The notes: generated from the letters alone by a model not told the origin. DNA of 64,000 nucleotides from Nostoc paludosum FACHB-159 (GCF_014698835.1 NZ_JACJTU010000007.1:124001-188000), one strand, 5' to 3'; shown: positions 1-9,431, numbered from the stretch's first letter. Program-made: numbers and translations.

Positions 1-876
1 CTTTCCATTGTATGTTGCCATACCTCCCCAAAATAATAAGGATGTAAACCCTATTAAAATTAGCATTCTAATTAAAGGAGTAAATGCGGCCGAAAGTTTA
101 ATTGCTTTGGTGTTACTTTTCCTATATGCTTCGCTTTCTCCAGCAAATCTAGCACTTTCATAAGCTTCAGCAGTGAAACTTTTAATTGTAGTAATTCCAC
201 TCAAATTATTTTCCAATCTTGAATTGAGAAAACCTACTCTTTCTCGCACTTCGGCGTAACGATCTTCTAATAGCTTTTGATAAGTAAAAGAACCCCAAAG
301 AATAAAAGGCATGGGCAACAATGTTGCCAAAGTAATCGAAGGGGGTAAAATCCAGAAAGCACCACAAGTTAAAATAATAACTGAAGTAGTAATTTGGATA
401 ATTTCACTAGCTACAAAATTCAAGAAATCTTCCAATCTGTTGATGTCATCATTCAAAATTGACATCAAACCGCCGATAGTACTTTCTTCAAAGTAAGCTG
501 AATCTAATTTTTGTACGTGATTGTAGGTATCTACCCGTAAATCATGCTGGATATTTTGGGCTAAATTCCGCCAAAGTCTAGTATATGCATACTCGGAAGC
601 TGATTCTAGTATCCAGATAATGATGGTGGCAACTGCAAGCAAGAAAAACTGCCAAATTATGTCTTTTACACCTAATTTGGCAATGAAAGAATTTTGCTGT
701 TCTACGAGAATATCCACCGCAACACCAATTAACCACGGCGGTGCTAAATCTAAAATCGTATTGATGATAGTAAATAATGTCGCCTGCCAAATTTGTAAGC
801 GATATTGGCTGCCATAATTGAGCAAGCGTTTTAGAGGATAACCTGAATTTTTAGACTTTTGAGATACTCTTGTCAC
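1..876 (-). CDS. ABC exporter, transmembrane domain part (3' end cut by window)
   Basis: The minus-strand frame stays open from a GTG at 876 to the window edge, giving about 292 residues. An in-frame TAA lies three codons upstream of this GTG, so the start cannot lie further out. The protein begins MTRVSQKSKN and then shows the type-I ABC exporter membrane domain: several hydrophobic helices (for example around WQFFLLAVATIIIWILE), a coupling-helix region with YFEESTIGGLMSILNDD, and ENNLSGITTIKSFTAE, typical of MsbA/multidrug half-transporters. The ATPase domain would lie outside the window, so the substrate cannot be judged. It is the last gene of a same-strand series after the ferric-siderophore importer, so export of a siderophore is a possibility but only an inference. 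Confidence 0.85.
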   Translation of the reverse strand, partial: MTRVSQKSKNSGYPLKRLLNYGSQYRLQIWQATLFTIINTILDLAPPWLIGVAVDILVEQQNSFIAKLGVKDIIWQFFLLAVATIIIWILESASEYAYTRLWRNLAQNIQHDLRVDTYNHVQKLDSAYFEESTIGGLMSILNDDINRLEDFLNFVASEIIQITTSVIILTCGAFWILPPSITLATLLPMPFILWGSFTYQKLLEDRYAEVRERVGFLNSRLENNLSGITTIKSFTAEAYESARFAGESEAYRKSNTKAIKLSAAFTPLIRMLILIGFTSLLFWGGMATYNGK

Positions 877-929
877 GACTGTTTATTTTTTGTAATTAAA
901 TGATTTGGTTAGACATTGCATGAGGGATT

Positions 930-1739
930 TCATTCAATTTGCTGATGATTTATTTTTCCCTTGCGTCCTATTGGTAGACACATAGGAGTCCCCACAACAG
1001 GATCGAGAATGATACGACACTCCAATCCAAAAACCTCCTGAACCATTTCTTTAGTCATCACTAACTTTGGTTCGCCAGCAGCAAAAATGCGACCATCTTT
1101 CACAGCAACTAAATAATCTGCGTAACGACATGCCTGATTTAAATCATGCAGTACCATTACAATTGTTCGTCCTTGAGTTTGGTTCAAATCATACAATAAA
1201 TCTAGAATCTCTATTTGGTGTGCCAAATCCAAAAAAGTAGTCGGTTCATCTAAGAGTAAAATATCTGTATCTTGAGCCAGTGCCATAGCAATCCAAGCTC
1301 TTTGTCGTTGTCCACCAGACAAAGTATCTAATGCTCTATCTGCCAATTTCAATAAATCTGTAATTTCTAGCGCCTGTTGTACAATTTTTTCATCTTTTGC
1401 CGACCATTGTTGTAACCAATTTTGATAAGGATAACGTCCTTGTGCTACTAAATCTCGTACTGTTAATCCTTCCGGCGCTACTGGGCCTTGGGGCAAAATA
1501 CCTAACTGTTGTGCTACTTCTTTGGTGGAAAGATTCAAAATAGAAGTTCCATCAAGATATACTATACCGCCACGCGGTTTGAGTAATCTTGCCAAGCCTC
1601 TTAACAAAGTTGATTTACCACAACCATTAGCACCAACTAAAGCACTAATTAGTCCGCCAGGAATTGCTAAATTTAAGTCACGGATAATCGTAGCGCCATC
1701 GTAAGCTAAAGACAAACTTTTGGTTGACAATCCTTTCAT
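930..1739 (-). CDS. FecE-type iron-siderophore ABC transporter ATPase
   Basis: This 269-residue cytoplasmic ATPase should energise uptake of ferric siderophore or a similar chelate with the two permeases upstream. Walker A is GANGCGKST (residues 36-44), the signature is LSGGQRQR, Walker B is ILLLDEPT, and the switch histidine is in VLHDLNQA. Length and the spacing of motifs match FecE/FepC/FhuC proteins. It lies about 115 bp after the second permease on the same strand, separated by a short run of GGATTTT-type tandem repeats (1741-1783). Assignment to the iron-siderophore/cobalamin class is firm from the FecCD partners; the exact ligand is unknown. Confidence 0.9.
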   Translation of the reverse strand: MKGLSTKSLSLAYDGATIIRDLNLAIPGGLISALVGANGCGKSTLLRGLARLLKPRGGIVYLDGTSILNLSTKEVAQQLGILPQGPVAPEGLTVRDLVAQGRYPYQNWLQQWSAKDEKIVQQALEITDLLKLADRALDTLSGGQRQRAWIAMALAQDTDILLLDEPTTFLDLAHQIEILDLLYDLNQTQGRTIVMVLHDLNQACRYADYLVAVKDGRIFAAGEPKLVMTKEMVQEVFGLECRIILDPVVGTPMCLPIGRKGKINHQQIE

Positions 1740-1740
1740 A

Positions 1741-1783
1741 ATGAATTTTGGATTTTGGATTTTAGATTTTGAATTTTGGATTT
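1741..1783. repeat. short tandem repeat (TTTTGGAT-type)
   Basis: Directly repeated TTTTGGATTTTGGATTTTAGAT-like units fill the space between the FecE-type ATPase and its permease. Similar short runs occur at 11150-11200 and 41564-41595. Confidence 0.7.
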
Positions 1784-1853
1784 ATAAAAACGTGATTTTT
1801 TAGTTGATAAAATATCCTTTTTTCCTAGTCCCCAGTCCCCAATCCCCAGTCCC

Positions 1854-2894
1854 TCATTTCTTCCGATTACGAATTAATAAATACAAAAAATAAGGAGCGC
1901 CAATGGCAGCAGTTACTACTCCACAAGGAAGTTCGATAGGTACAAACAAGGTTCTACCTAAGAAGTCTGCCATGACAACAATTACTCCTCCTAAGAGTGC
2001 GGAAGTAGGAATCAAGGCTTCGTGGGTTGTACCTACTAACTGTCGGCCTAGATGGGGTGCAATTAAACCCACAAAACCAATGTTACCGGCGGTGGCGACT
2101 CCTGCGCCTGCTAAGGCTACCCCCACGAAGATCAATAAACCACGTTGCCATTCCACTAGACTACCTAGACTTTTAGCAACATCATCTCCTAAATTAAGAG
2201 CGTTCAAATGTCTTGCTAATGTCAAAGCCATTGGGACAAAAATAACTAGCCAAGGTAATAGGGAAAATACTTGCTCGCTCGTGCGTCCGTAGACACTTCC
2301 AGCTAGCCAAACTAAAGCATTACTAACATCAGAAATTTGCCCAAAGGTAATCATTAAGCTGGTTATGGCACTGGCGATCGCAGATAAACCCACACCCATT
2401 AAAATTAATAGGATCGGCGAACTACCGTTATTCCAAGCCAGCGAGTAAATCAAAACCGCCATCAGCAAAGCACCAGCAAAAGCCGATAGCGGCAAGGTGT
2501 AAATTGCTGCTGCCGGAAATAAAACAATTACGGTAACTGCCGCCAAACTCGCCCCGGCATTAATGCCAATAATACCGGGATCGGCCAATGGATTGCGTGT
2601 CAGCCCTTGAAAGATAGTCCCAGAAATTGCCAGCGCCACCCCCACCATCAAAGCTACAAGGGTACGGGGTAGACGCAAATTGTAAATTACGAATGCATGG
2701 TCTGGGTTTCCTGTATCTAAACCAAGTAAAGTTTTCACAATATCCCCAGGCGAAATCGGATATTCACCCCGCCCCAAATTCATCACCATTGCCACTACAA
2801 TCGCTAGTGCCAAACATAGCACCATGAATGGTACGCGTCGGTCTATACGAAAGGACATTCCTTGAGAACGAATGACTAGCCAATCAAAATTCAT
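1854..2894 (-). CDS. FecCD-family permease (second subunit)
   Basis: This 346-residue inner-membrane permease of the BtuC/FecCD family has about nine or ten hydrophobic segments. Family hallmarks are LRLPRTLVALMVGVALAISG near residue 75, GLTRNPLADPGIIGINAGA near 115, and the cytoplasmic loop GFVGLIAPHLGRQLVG near 275, which contacts the ATPase. It forms a heterodimer with the permease encoded just upstream, whose stop codon it overlaps by 4 bp, indicating translational coupling. The first residues are hydrophilic, as is normal for this family. Confidence 0.92.
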   Translation of the reverse strand: MNFDWLVIRSQGMSFRIDRRVPFMVLCLALAIVVAMVMNLGRGEYPISPGDIVKTLLGLDTGNPDHAFVIYNLRLPRTLVALMVGVALAISGTIFQGLTRNPLADPGIIGINAGASLAAVTVIVLFPAAAIYTLPLSAFAGALLMAVLIYSLAWNNGSSPILLILMGVGLSAIASAITSLMITFGQISDVSNALVWLAGSVYGRTSEQVFSLLPWLVIFVPMALTLARHLNALNLGDDVAKSLGSLVEWQRGLLIFVGVALAGAGVATAGNIGFVGLIAPHLGRQLVGTTHEALIPTSALLGGVIVVMADFLGRTLFVPIELPCGVVTAAIGAPYFLYLLIRNRKK

Positions 2895-3922
2895 TTTTTC
2901 ACCTTTGACTTAGCCAAGTAGACAAAAAAGGGTGCGCCAACAAGTGCTGTCATCACACCTACAGGTAACTCCTGTGGTTTGAGCAACACACGAGCGCCAA
3001 TATCTGCAATCAAAAGTAAAATAGCCCCCAAAACCGCACAATAAGGCAATATCCAACGGTAATCAGCTTTTATGTAAAATTTCACTATATGCGGCACGAC
3101 TAAGCCAATAAAGCCGATTGGCCCGGCAAGGGCAACGGAACTTCCAGCTAGTAAAATTACGCTAATTGCAGTCGCAATTTTAACCATAGCTGTTTGTTGA
3201 CCTAAGCCTTTAGCTACGTCTTCACCCAAACTCATGGTAGTAATTTGTTTGCCAAGGGCAAAAGCAATAACTAATCCAATGAGGACGAAGGGCAATGCTT
3301 GAAAAAACATATCCATATCCCGGCCAGCTAGCGAACCAGCTAACCAAAATCTAATTTCTTCTAGGGTGCGTTGGCTGACAATTAGAGTAGCGGTGGTGAC
3401 AGAAGAAATCAGAGCAGTTAAAGCCGCACCTGCTACCGTCAAATTTAATGGAGTGGCTCCTCCCCGTCCTAAAGAACCCAGGAAATAAACTAATATTGCC
3501 GTGGTTCCTGCCCCTAGAAATGCCACAACCGTGTAAATATCTAGGGATGCGCTGCCAAATATAAAAGTCGCCACAACTACCGCTACTGCTGCACCCGACT
3601 CAATACCCAAAATCCCTGGATCTGCTAGAGGGTTGCGTGTTAAACCTTGCATTAACGCTCCGGACACTGCCAAGGCCGATCCTACAAGAATAGCAATGAG
3701 CGATCGCGGTAATCTCACAGTCTGAATAATTAAGCGATCGTAGGAACCATCAAAGACTATAAAAGATGACAAAATCCGATCTAGAGGTATTTCTGCTACA
3801 CCCAGCGTCACACTGCACACCAAGCAAATTAGTAGCATACAAAGTCCCAAAATCAGACCAAAAAAGCCCGACATTTGCCGCTTTTTCAATCCTTTCAGTG
3901 ACACTATGGTGGCTTTTATCAT
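2891..3922 (-). CDS. FecCD-family permease (first subunit)
   Basis: This 343-residue polytopic permease is the first gene of the importer operon. It carries VRLPRSLIAILVGSALAVSG, GLTRNPLADPGILGIESGA and GFIGLVVPHIVKF, the same three family blocks as its partner. Only about 35-40 percent of residues look identical by eye, so this is an ancient heterodimer pair rather than a recent duplication. No periplasmic binding protein or TonB receptor gene is visible nearby; these must be elsewhere. The start codon is embedded in GATAATGATAAA, which resembles half of a Fur box. Confidence 0.92.
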   Translation of the reverse strand: MIKATIVSLKGLKKRQMSGFFGLILGLCMLLICLVCSVTLGVAEIPLDRILSSFIVFDGSYDRLIIQTVRLPRSLIAILVGSALAVSGALMQGLTRNPLADPGILGIESGAAVAVVVATFIFGSASLDIYTVVAFLGAGTTAILVYFLGSLGRGGATPLNLTVAGAALTALISSVTTATLIVSQRTLEEIRFWLAGSLAGRDMDMFFQALPFVLIGLVIAFALGKQITTMSLGEDVAKGLGQQTAMVKIATAISVILLAGSSVALAGPIGFIGLVVPHIVKFYIKADYRWILPYCAVLGAILLLIADIGARVLLKPQELPVGVMTALVGAPFFVYLAKSKVKK

Positions 3923-3926
3923 TATC
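3915..3926 (-). promoter_or_regulatory. possible partial Fur-box (two GATAAT-like hexamers)
   Basis: Reading the minus strand, GATAAT GATAAA lies exactly over the start codon of the first permease. The Fur consensus is three or more GATAAT hexamers, so only about two are present. An iron-repressed importer would make sense, but two hexamers in AT-rich DNA can arise by chance, and the position over the start codon is unusual. Confidence 0.25.
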
Positions 3927-4315
3927 CTGCTGTCAGTTGAAAATATTACACTCTGATGGTTATGTGTTTTTACAGCTATTTTCAGCTAATTAAACCCTCT
4001 GTAGGGACAGATGTGCCCCCACAGCGAACTGCACTAGATGAAAATATCTGTAAATTCCCGCTTTCAATATTTAGCAGTTTTTTAGTCATTAAATTGATAA
4101 TCTTTCTTGATAAATATATAGATTACACTATCCTGCAAAGATTTCCCCATTTTTAAAACGAAAAAGATAGTCAAAAAGTTTTGATATACTTTCTCAACAA
4201 ACTGATATTGTTTAGATCAACCTAAATCTAACTTGAAAAAGGGAGTGGGGAGTAGGGACTGGGGACTGGGGACTGGGGAGACAAGGGAGACAAGGGAGAC
4301 AACAATTCATAACCA
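3923..4315. other. divergent intergenic region
   Basis: About 390 bp separate the divergently transcribed importer operon and acylase gene. The left two thirds is AT-rich and must hold both promoters; no clear -10/-35 pair can be fixed by eye. From 4240 onward the DNA turns into short tandem repeats (GGGACTGGGGACT, then GGGAGACAA three times) that run up to the acylase start. Confidence 0.6.
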
Positions 4316-6430
4316 ATGACTAATATGAAGTTTGATATTTTACCAAAAACATACAGAAGAAAAGCAATACGCATTTTACCCTTAATACTCAGCCTAATAA
4401 TGGTTTTGTTTATGGGTAGCCAGACTATAGCTACACCAACAAAATCAACAGAGATATTATGGGATACCTATGGAGTACCGCATATCTACGGTAAAGACGA
4501 TCGAAGTGCCTTTTATGCCTTTGGTTGGGCGCAAATGCAAAGTCATGGAGATTTGCTTTTGCGTCTTTATGGTCAATCACGGGGACGTGCGGCCGAATAC
4601 TGGGGTGAAGAATATCTAGACTCAGATCGTTGGGTGCTGAGTATGGGAGTACCAGAACGCGCTGGTGCTTGGTACAAAGCACAAAATCCAAGTTTTCGCA
4701 AGTATCTAGATGCTTTTGCGGCTGGGATCAATGCTTATGCTGCCCAAAATGCAAACTTGATTGACGATCGCGTTGAAGTAGTGCTACCAGTCAAGGCAGA
4801 AGATGTCATGGCTCACTTACATCGGGTACTCAATTTCACCTTTGTGGTCGATCCAGGGCCAGTATTTGATTTGAGCAAAGAAAAATTGCAAGCAGGATCT
4901 AATGGTTGGGCGATCGCACCTTCACATTCTGCCAGTGGGAAAGCAATGCTACTAGCCAATCCCCATCTACCTTGGTCGGATTTATTTTTGTGGTACGAAG
5001 CCCAAATCACCACACCGGGAATTGATGCTTATGGAGCGACACTTGTGGGTATTCCCGTATTAGCGATCGCTTTCAACAACAATTTAGGTTGGACTCACAC
5101 CGTTAACACCTATGACGGTTGGGATTTGTATGAACTTAAACTGGCAAATAATGGTTACCTCTTTGATGGCACAGTTCGCAAATTCGTTTCCAAAACCTTG
5201 TCTTTGAAGGTGAAGCAGAAAGATGGTTCTTTGCAAGAACAACCATTAGTAGTCAAGAGTTCCATCCACGGGCCTGTGGTAGTTGAGAAAGATGGTAAAG
5301 CCATAGCACTGAGAGTTGCCGGTCTTGACCGACCAGGTGTACTCCAACAGTGGTGGGATATGGCACGAGCAAAAAACCTCAACCAATTTGAAACCGCACT
5401 CAAACGCCTGCAACTATCGATGTTTACAGTAATGTATGCCGATAAAGAAGGACATATTATGCACCTATTCAACGGTCAAGTGCCGGTACGTCAACAAGGA
5501 GATTTTGCATATTGGCGAGGCGTGATTCCTGGGAATACATCTAAAACTTTATGGACAAAAATCCATCCATACCAAGATTTACCTCGCATAGTCGATCCTA
5601 AAAGTGGTTGGTTGCAAAATACTAACGATCCACCTTGGACAACTACATTCCCAACTGCGATTAAAGCAGATGATTACCCGGCTTACATGGCACCTCGTTT
5701 CATGGATTTCCGCTCACAACGTTCTGTAAAGATGTTGGCTGAAGATGACAAAATCTCTTTTGATGAAATGATTGCATACAAGCACTCGACCCGCATGGAA
5801 ATGGCCGATCGCCTTTTGGATGATTTAATTCCTGCTGCCCGCAAGTACGGTAGGGACTTAGGACAAAAAGCAGCTAATGTTCTAGAAACCTGGGATCGCC
5901 AAGCCAATGCAGATAGTCGAGGGGCGGTACTATTTGCCTTTTGGGTTCAAAAGCTCGACTTAGATAAGACATTTAGTCAACCTTGGAGTGAAAGCTCCCC
6001 ACGCACCACACCCGACGGTTTAGCTAATCCAGAAAGTGCAGTTGCAACACTCGAAACAGTGGCAGCAGAAATCAAAAAAACCTATGGAACTATAGATGTC
6101 CCGTGGGGAGATGTTTTTCGACTACGTTATGGCAATATCGATTTACCTGGCAATGGTGGTGCAGATCCCCTTGGGATCTTCCGAAGCCTCTATTTTTCAC
6201 CGGAGTCAGATGGGAAGTTTAAATCCGAACTTGGTGATTCCTATGTTGCGGCAATTGAATTTTCTAACCCTGTACGAGCAATGGCACTCACCAGCTATGG
6301 CAATGCAACTCAGCCGGGATCGCCCCATATCGGCGATCAGTTAGACATGTTTGCCAAGAAAAAATTGCGTCCTGTGTGGCGCGATCGCGACGATATCCTT
6401 GCCCATCTGGAAGCACGAAAAGTATTCTAG
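4316..6430 (+). CDS. penicillin/AHL acylase family Ntn-hydrolase
   Basis: A 704-residue precursor of the penicillin amidase (S45) family, which hydrolyses amide bonds of N-acyl substrates such as penicillins, acyl-homoserine lactones or siderophore precursors. A basic N-terminus followed by a hydrophobic segment (about residues 17-40) is a signal peptide or anchor, placing the enzyme in the periplasm. The family signature [20 protein letters not shown] lies in the alpha chain. The autocatalytic site is Gly194-Ser195 in SNGWAIAPS, making Ser195 the beta-chain nucleophile. NTNDPPW near residue 440 is another conserved block. A second ATG at 4325 is an equally possible start, because the first lies in a repeat-like CCAATGACTAAT stretch and no Shine-Dalgarno is visible. 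It is divergent from a ferric-siderophore importer, which recalls PvdQ in pyoverdine maturation, but the substrate is not known. Confidence 0.88.
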   Translation: MTNMKFDILPKTYRRKAIRILPLILSLIMVLFMGSQTIATPTKSTEILWDTYGVPHIYGKDDRSAFYAFGWAQMQSHGDLLLRLYGQSRGRAAEYWGEEYLDSDRWVLSMGVPERAGAWYKAQNPSFRKYLDAFAAGINAYAAQNANLIDDRVEVVLPVKAEDVMAHLHRVLNFTFVVDPGPVFDLSKEKLQAGSNGWAIAPSHSASGKAMLLANPHLPWSDLFLWYEAQITTPGIDAYGATLVGIPVLAIAFNNNLGWTHTVNTYDGWDLYELKLANNGYLFDGTVRKFVSKTLSLKVKQKDGSLQEQPLVVKSSIHGPVVVEKDGKAIALRVAGLDRPGVLQQWWDMARAKNLNQFETALKRLQLSMFTVMYADKEGHIMHLFNGQVPVRQQGDFAYWRGVIPGNTSKTLWTKIHPYQDLPRIVDPKSGWLQNTNDPPWTTTFPTAIKADDYPAYMAPRFMDFRSQRSVKMLAEDDKISFDEMIAYKHSTRMEMADRLLDDLIPAARKYGRDLGQKAANVLETWDRQANADSRGAVLFAFWVQKLDLDKTFSQPWSESSPRTTPDGLANPESAVATLETVAAEIKKTYGTIDVPWGDVFRLRYGNIDLPGNGGADPLGIFRSLYFSPESDGKFKSELGDSYVAAIEFSNPVRAMALTSYGNATQPGSPHIGDQLDMFAKKKLRPVWRDRDDILAHLEARKVF

Positions 6431-6632
6431 ACGGTTGGGCATGGGGCATTGCAGGAAGTGTGGGAGGTGTGGGAGGTGTGGGAGGTGTGGGAGGTGTGGG
6501 AGGATGGGGAAGAAATCTTTCCCCCCACACTCCCCACACTCCCTCATCTCCCCATCTCCCCACACTCCCTCATCTCCCCATCTCCCCACACTCCCCACAC
6601 TCCCCACACTTCCTACTCCCTATTTTCAACTG
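6431..6632. repeat. large imperfect inverted repeat made of GGGAGGTGT / CCCCACACT units
   Basis: After the acylase stop, GGGAGGTGT is repeated five times. This leads into GGGGAAGAAATCTTTCCCC and then a long run of CCCCACACTCCC and CATCTCCC units, so the two halves can fold into one long hairpin. A shorter copy with the same centre lies at 18840-18957. Reading frames cross it in several directions but are repeat translations, not genes. Confidence 0.85.
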
Positions 6633-7379
6633 ATGAAAGATCGACTGACCAAAAACCACACCACTCAACCAGAATTGCTTCCCAACAACCCTATTCTTTC
6701 GGTACAGGATTTAGGGCGAAGAGTTGAGGATCGCTGGATTTGGAGTCACCTTAGTTTTCAAGTATTTCCAGGGGAGCGAATAGCGGTAATAGGTGCTTCT
6801 GGCTCTGGTAAAAGCTTACTCCTACGAGCATTAGCTGGTCTCGATCCCCTACAAGCAGGACAAATTATTTTTCAGGGACAGCAGATCAATTCCCACTTTA
6901 TGCCCACCTATCGTTCCCAAATTATCTATTTGCAACAACGACCAGCCCTTTGGGAAGGAACTGTGGAAGAAAATCTCCAGCAAGTTTATCGATTAGCTGT
7001 TCACCGCCATCTAATTTACAACCGCGAGCTGATTTTAAACTATCTACATCTTTTGCATAAAAAGCCTGACTTTTTGCAGCGTCCGGTTAGCGCTCTTTCT
7101 GGTGGAGAAGCGCAGATAGTCGCTTTTTTGAGAGCTTTGCAACTCTCACCTGCGATACTGCTACTAGATGAGCCTACTGCCTCACTAGATGCTGGAACTG
7201 CCCAAAGTTTAGAGGCTTTAGTTACAACTTGGCAACACGAACACCCACAACGTGCATATCTCTGGACAAGTCATGACCCTAACCAATTGGAACGTATTAC
7301 CAACCGTCAAATCACCTTAAAAGACCAGTCAGAAGTTACAATTGAGAAGTCAAAAGAAACCACCATCGACAACAGATAG
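6633..7379 (+). CDS. ABC transporter ATPase, FetA/YbbL-like
   Basis: A 248-residue stand-alone ATPase. Walker A is GASGSGKS (54-61), the Q-loop is YLQQRPA, the signature is LSGGEAQ, Walker B is ILLLDEP, and the switch region is WTSHD. The Q-loop and tail (LERITNRQITL) resemble FetA/YbbL, which pairs with FetB/YbbM in iron or metal export. I chose the ATG at 6633 because everything upstream in this frame is translated tandem repeat. No permease gene is next to it, so it would have to work with a partner encoded elsewhere. Confidence 0.75.
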   Translation: MKDRLTKNHTTQPELLPNNPILSVQDLGRRVEDRWIWSHLSFQVFPGERIAVIGASGSGKSLLLRALAGLDPLQAGQIIFQGQQINSHFMPTYRSQIIYLQQRPALWEGTVEENLQQVYRLAVHRHLIYNRELILNYLHLLHKKPDFLQRPVSALSGGEAQIVAFLRALQLSPAILLLDEPTASLDAGTAQSLEALVTTWQHEHPQRAYLWTSHDPNQLERITNRQITLKDQSEVTIEKSKETTIDNR

Positions 7380-7561
7380 GCTTTTAATTTCAACTACATC
7401 AAAGCTATCAGCCATAATTTTATAGGACTCATATTTGATTTGGAGAAATATACGTAGTAGCGTGGCAAGCCTTAAATGTTGCAATAGATTTTGGATGAAA
7501 TTGAGATAAATCAATGTTTTCGACTTTTTTATTAATGCACTATTTTAGTCTTGCCACGCCA

Positions 7562-7637
7562 GTAGGGTGCGTTAGCCTGAGGGTACAGCACGAGTTAACG
7601 ATTTAGGTGCGTTAGGCTACGCCATAACACACCCTAC
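7562..7637. repeat. dispersed palindromic repeat (GTAGGGTGCGTTA...TAACACACCCTAC)
   Basis: A 76-bp imperfect palindrome has ends GTAGGGTGCGTTA and TAACACACCCTAC and internal GGTGCGTTAGGC. A second copy with nearly the same ends lies at 46034-46118, and a one-sided fragment at about 28583. It can fold into a long stem and is a repeat type common in cyanobacterial genomes. Confidence 0.8.
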
Positions 7638-7792
7638 AAATACTTAGATTTTTTCATAACTCAAATCAGACTCCTATATATGGTTATTGATGCTGCTTAA
7701 AACTACAGTCCAAATAATTCATAATTGCGAACTGCGAATTGGTCGATAAATGTATTAATATTTACCCACGTTTGTCTTTATAGCCTCCCGCG

Positions 7793-8761
7793 ATGCAACG
7801 CTATCCACTGATCCACAAATCGAAAAATCCCATCAACCTGCCTCAAATTCAAACGCCTGTTGTAGGTGAGGGAAAGGTTATACGCATAGATGGCAATGGG
7901 TACGGGCACGTCATTGTTCAGCTAGAACCGAACTTTGATGCAGACGGCTGTTTTATGTTGTGGTCAGTCACCGAAAACAGCACTTTAAATGATAATGCGA
8001 ATTACTTATTGACAACTCGGTTTTTAGAAGATGTGTATCAGGGATTGTGTGAGGCGATCGCCTCAGATTCAAACAAGTTTGCCTCAATTAAATACGTTCC
8101 TTTTCCATATGAAAACACAAATGTTAGAATCATTGGCGGTTCTGAGCATTCTATTGATTCTAGACCTTACTCTTATCGCACAGCTGCTTACCTAGCTTTA
8201 GAGCAAGCTGTGTCAAAGGTATTAGGGTTTAAGTTACCAGAGCCTCCCTTAAAGGGCAAAATTGAGCTTGATTTGCCCCCACATGAACCCATCATTGAAA
8301 ATTCCAAGTATCATAACTTACAAACTAGTCTGCGTCAGAAAAACTGGCGAGTTGCAGACGATTTGACCCGTAGAATGATTTTTGAACTCAGTGGAGGAGA
8401 ATACTACAGTCCAGATGACACTTACTGGCTATCCCTGAATTGGGCAATGAAGATTCCTGAGGCAGATTTGCAGACAATCGATCGCCTATGGACAACTTAC
8501 AGCCGGGGTCACTTTGGCTTGAGCATACACAAACAAATCTTTTTAGAGTGTGGTGGTCAACTGGGCGATGGCAGCGAACAACAAGCATGGGAATGTTTTG
8601 GTGATTGCGTTGGTTGGAGGTTGAGCAATCAACGCTGGATTTGGTTAGAAGATGCAAAATTCGATCTGTCGGCTCCCAGGGGACATCTGCCCTGTTTGGA
8701 GTGGTGGGGGCAGGGCATTAAACAGGATATTATGAAGTTGCTTTTGTCAGGTAATTTATAG
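7793..8761 (+). CDS. EF-G domain IV-like / GUN4 domain fusion protein
   Basis: A 322-residue soluble protein with two recognisable parts. Residues about 22-145 follow elongation factor G domain IV: EGKVIR, a glycine turn, then GYGHVIVQLEP (compare QYGHVVI in EF-G), a helix RFLEDVYQGLCEAI (compare YIPAVDKGIQE), and a segment with SIDS and a following helix (compare DVDSSE). No GTPase domain is present. Residues about 172-312 are a GUN4 domain: NWRVADDLTRRMI, IPEADLQTIDRLWTTYS, HFGLSIHKQIF, CFGDCVGWR and GHLP, the porphyrin-binding fold that activates Mg-chelatase. True Gun4 proteins have no such N-terminal part. The gene is 2 bp from the next one, so they are probably cotranscribed. The GUN4 call is firm; the EF-G-like call is a motif alignment by eye; the function of the fusion is unknown. 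Confidence 0.82.
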   Translation: MQRYPLIHKSKNPINLPQIQTPVVGEGKVIRIDGNGYGHVIVQLEPNFDADGCFMLWSVTENSTLNDNANYLLTTRFLEDVYQGLCEAIASDSNKFASIKYVPFPYENTNVRIIGGSEHSIDSRPYSYRTAAYLALEQAVSKVLGFKLPEPPLKGKIELDLPPHEPIIENSKYHNLQTSLRQKNWRVADDLTRRMIFELSGGEYYSPDDTYWLSLNWAMKIPEADLQTIDRLWTTYSRGHFGLSIHKQIFLECGGQLGDGSEQQAWECFGDCVGWRLSNQRWIWLEDAKFDLSAPRGHLPCLEWWGQGIKQDIMKLLLSGNL

Positions 8762-8763
8762 CA

Positions 8764-9369
8764 ATGGCTGATTTGACATCTGATTTTGTAACCGTGCTAT
8801 CTCAGGCTGCGGCTGCATATCGAGGAGAAAAAGCTACACGTCCTAGTGCTGAAATTTTAGTAAATGCGTTATTAGAAGCAGAAAAAACTGCCAAGCAACA
8901 ACGGCTGAACTATGGGTTTGAATCTCTTATAGGAAAATGGCGGCTTTGCTTTGCCACTGGTACAAAAAAAGTTAGAAAACGAGGAGGAATTGTATTAGGC
9001 AAGGGTTTGTATGTGCCCAAATTTGTCGCAATTCATATTTCCTTTAGTGCAAATTTAGAACAGGGTTTAGGTAAAGGCGAAATTGGTAATCAGGTTGAAT
9101 TATTTCCTTTATTGTTAAAGCTTACTGGGCCAATACAATACATGGGTAAGAAAAATTTGTTGGCATTTGATTTTAATAATATGCTCATCAGTCTATTCGG
9201 TCGTATTCTGTATAACCAAAAGATTCGCTCTGGTAAAGTCGAATCCGAAGATTTTTATAGCCAGCCCATAGCTAAACTACCCTTCTTTGCCTTTTTTATC
9301 GTTACAGAAGATTTCATTGCAGCTCGTGGGCGTGGCGGAGGACTAGCACTTTGGGTTCGAGAAAAGTGA
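8764..9369 (+). CDS. fibrillin/PAP-like (plastid lipid-associated) protein
   Basis: A 201-residue protein with the general layout of cyanobacterial fibrillin (PAP) lipocalin-like proteins: an N-terminal helical segment, LIGKWRLCFATGTKK at the start of the barrel (about residues 54-68), beta-strand-like repeats, and the closing motif ARGRGGGLALWVR, which resembles the family's terminal RG..G block. Members bind lipids or isoprenoids at thylakoids and plastoglobule-like structures. The start codon follows the stop of the GUN4 fusion gene by 2 bp, which suggests shared expression and a photosynthetic-membrane role for both. Family membership is inferred from motif order only. Confidence 0.65.
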   Translation: MADLTSDFVTVLSQAAAAYRGEKATRPSAEILVNALLEAEKTAKQQRLNYGFESLIGKWRLCFATGTKKVRKRGGIVLGKGLYVPKFVAIHISFSANLEQGLGKGEIGNQVELFPLLLKLTGPIQYMGKKNLLAFDFNNMLISLFGRILYNQKIRSGKVESEDFYSQPIAKLPFFAFFIVTEDFIAARGRGGGLALWVREK

Positions 9370-9371
9370 GA

Positions 9372-9410
9372 AAACAGAATTGAGAATTCAGAATTCAGAA
9401 TTCAGAATTT
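9372..9410. repeat. GAATTCA short tandem repeat
   Basis: TTGAGAATTCAGAATTCAGAATTCAGAATTT is a heptamer-type tandem repeat. The same unit recurs at about 10827-10858, 11060-11090, 34800-34840 and 40690-40738, always in intergenic DNA. Confidence 0.8.
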
Positions 9411-9431
9411 AGGAGACTGTGAGAAAGAATA

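Noticed and set aside
6351-6632. N-terminal extension of the FetA-like ATPase frame back to 6351
   Set aside because: The extension overlaps the acylase gene and then reads the GGGAGGTGT repeat; the ATG at 6633 gives a normal-length protein.
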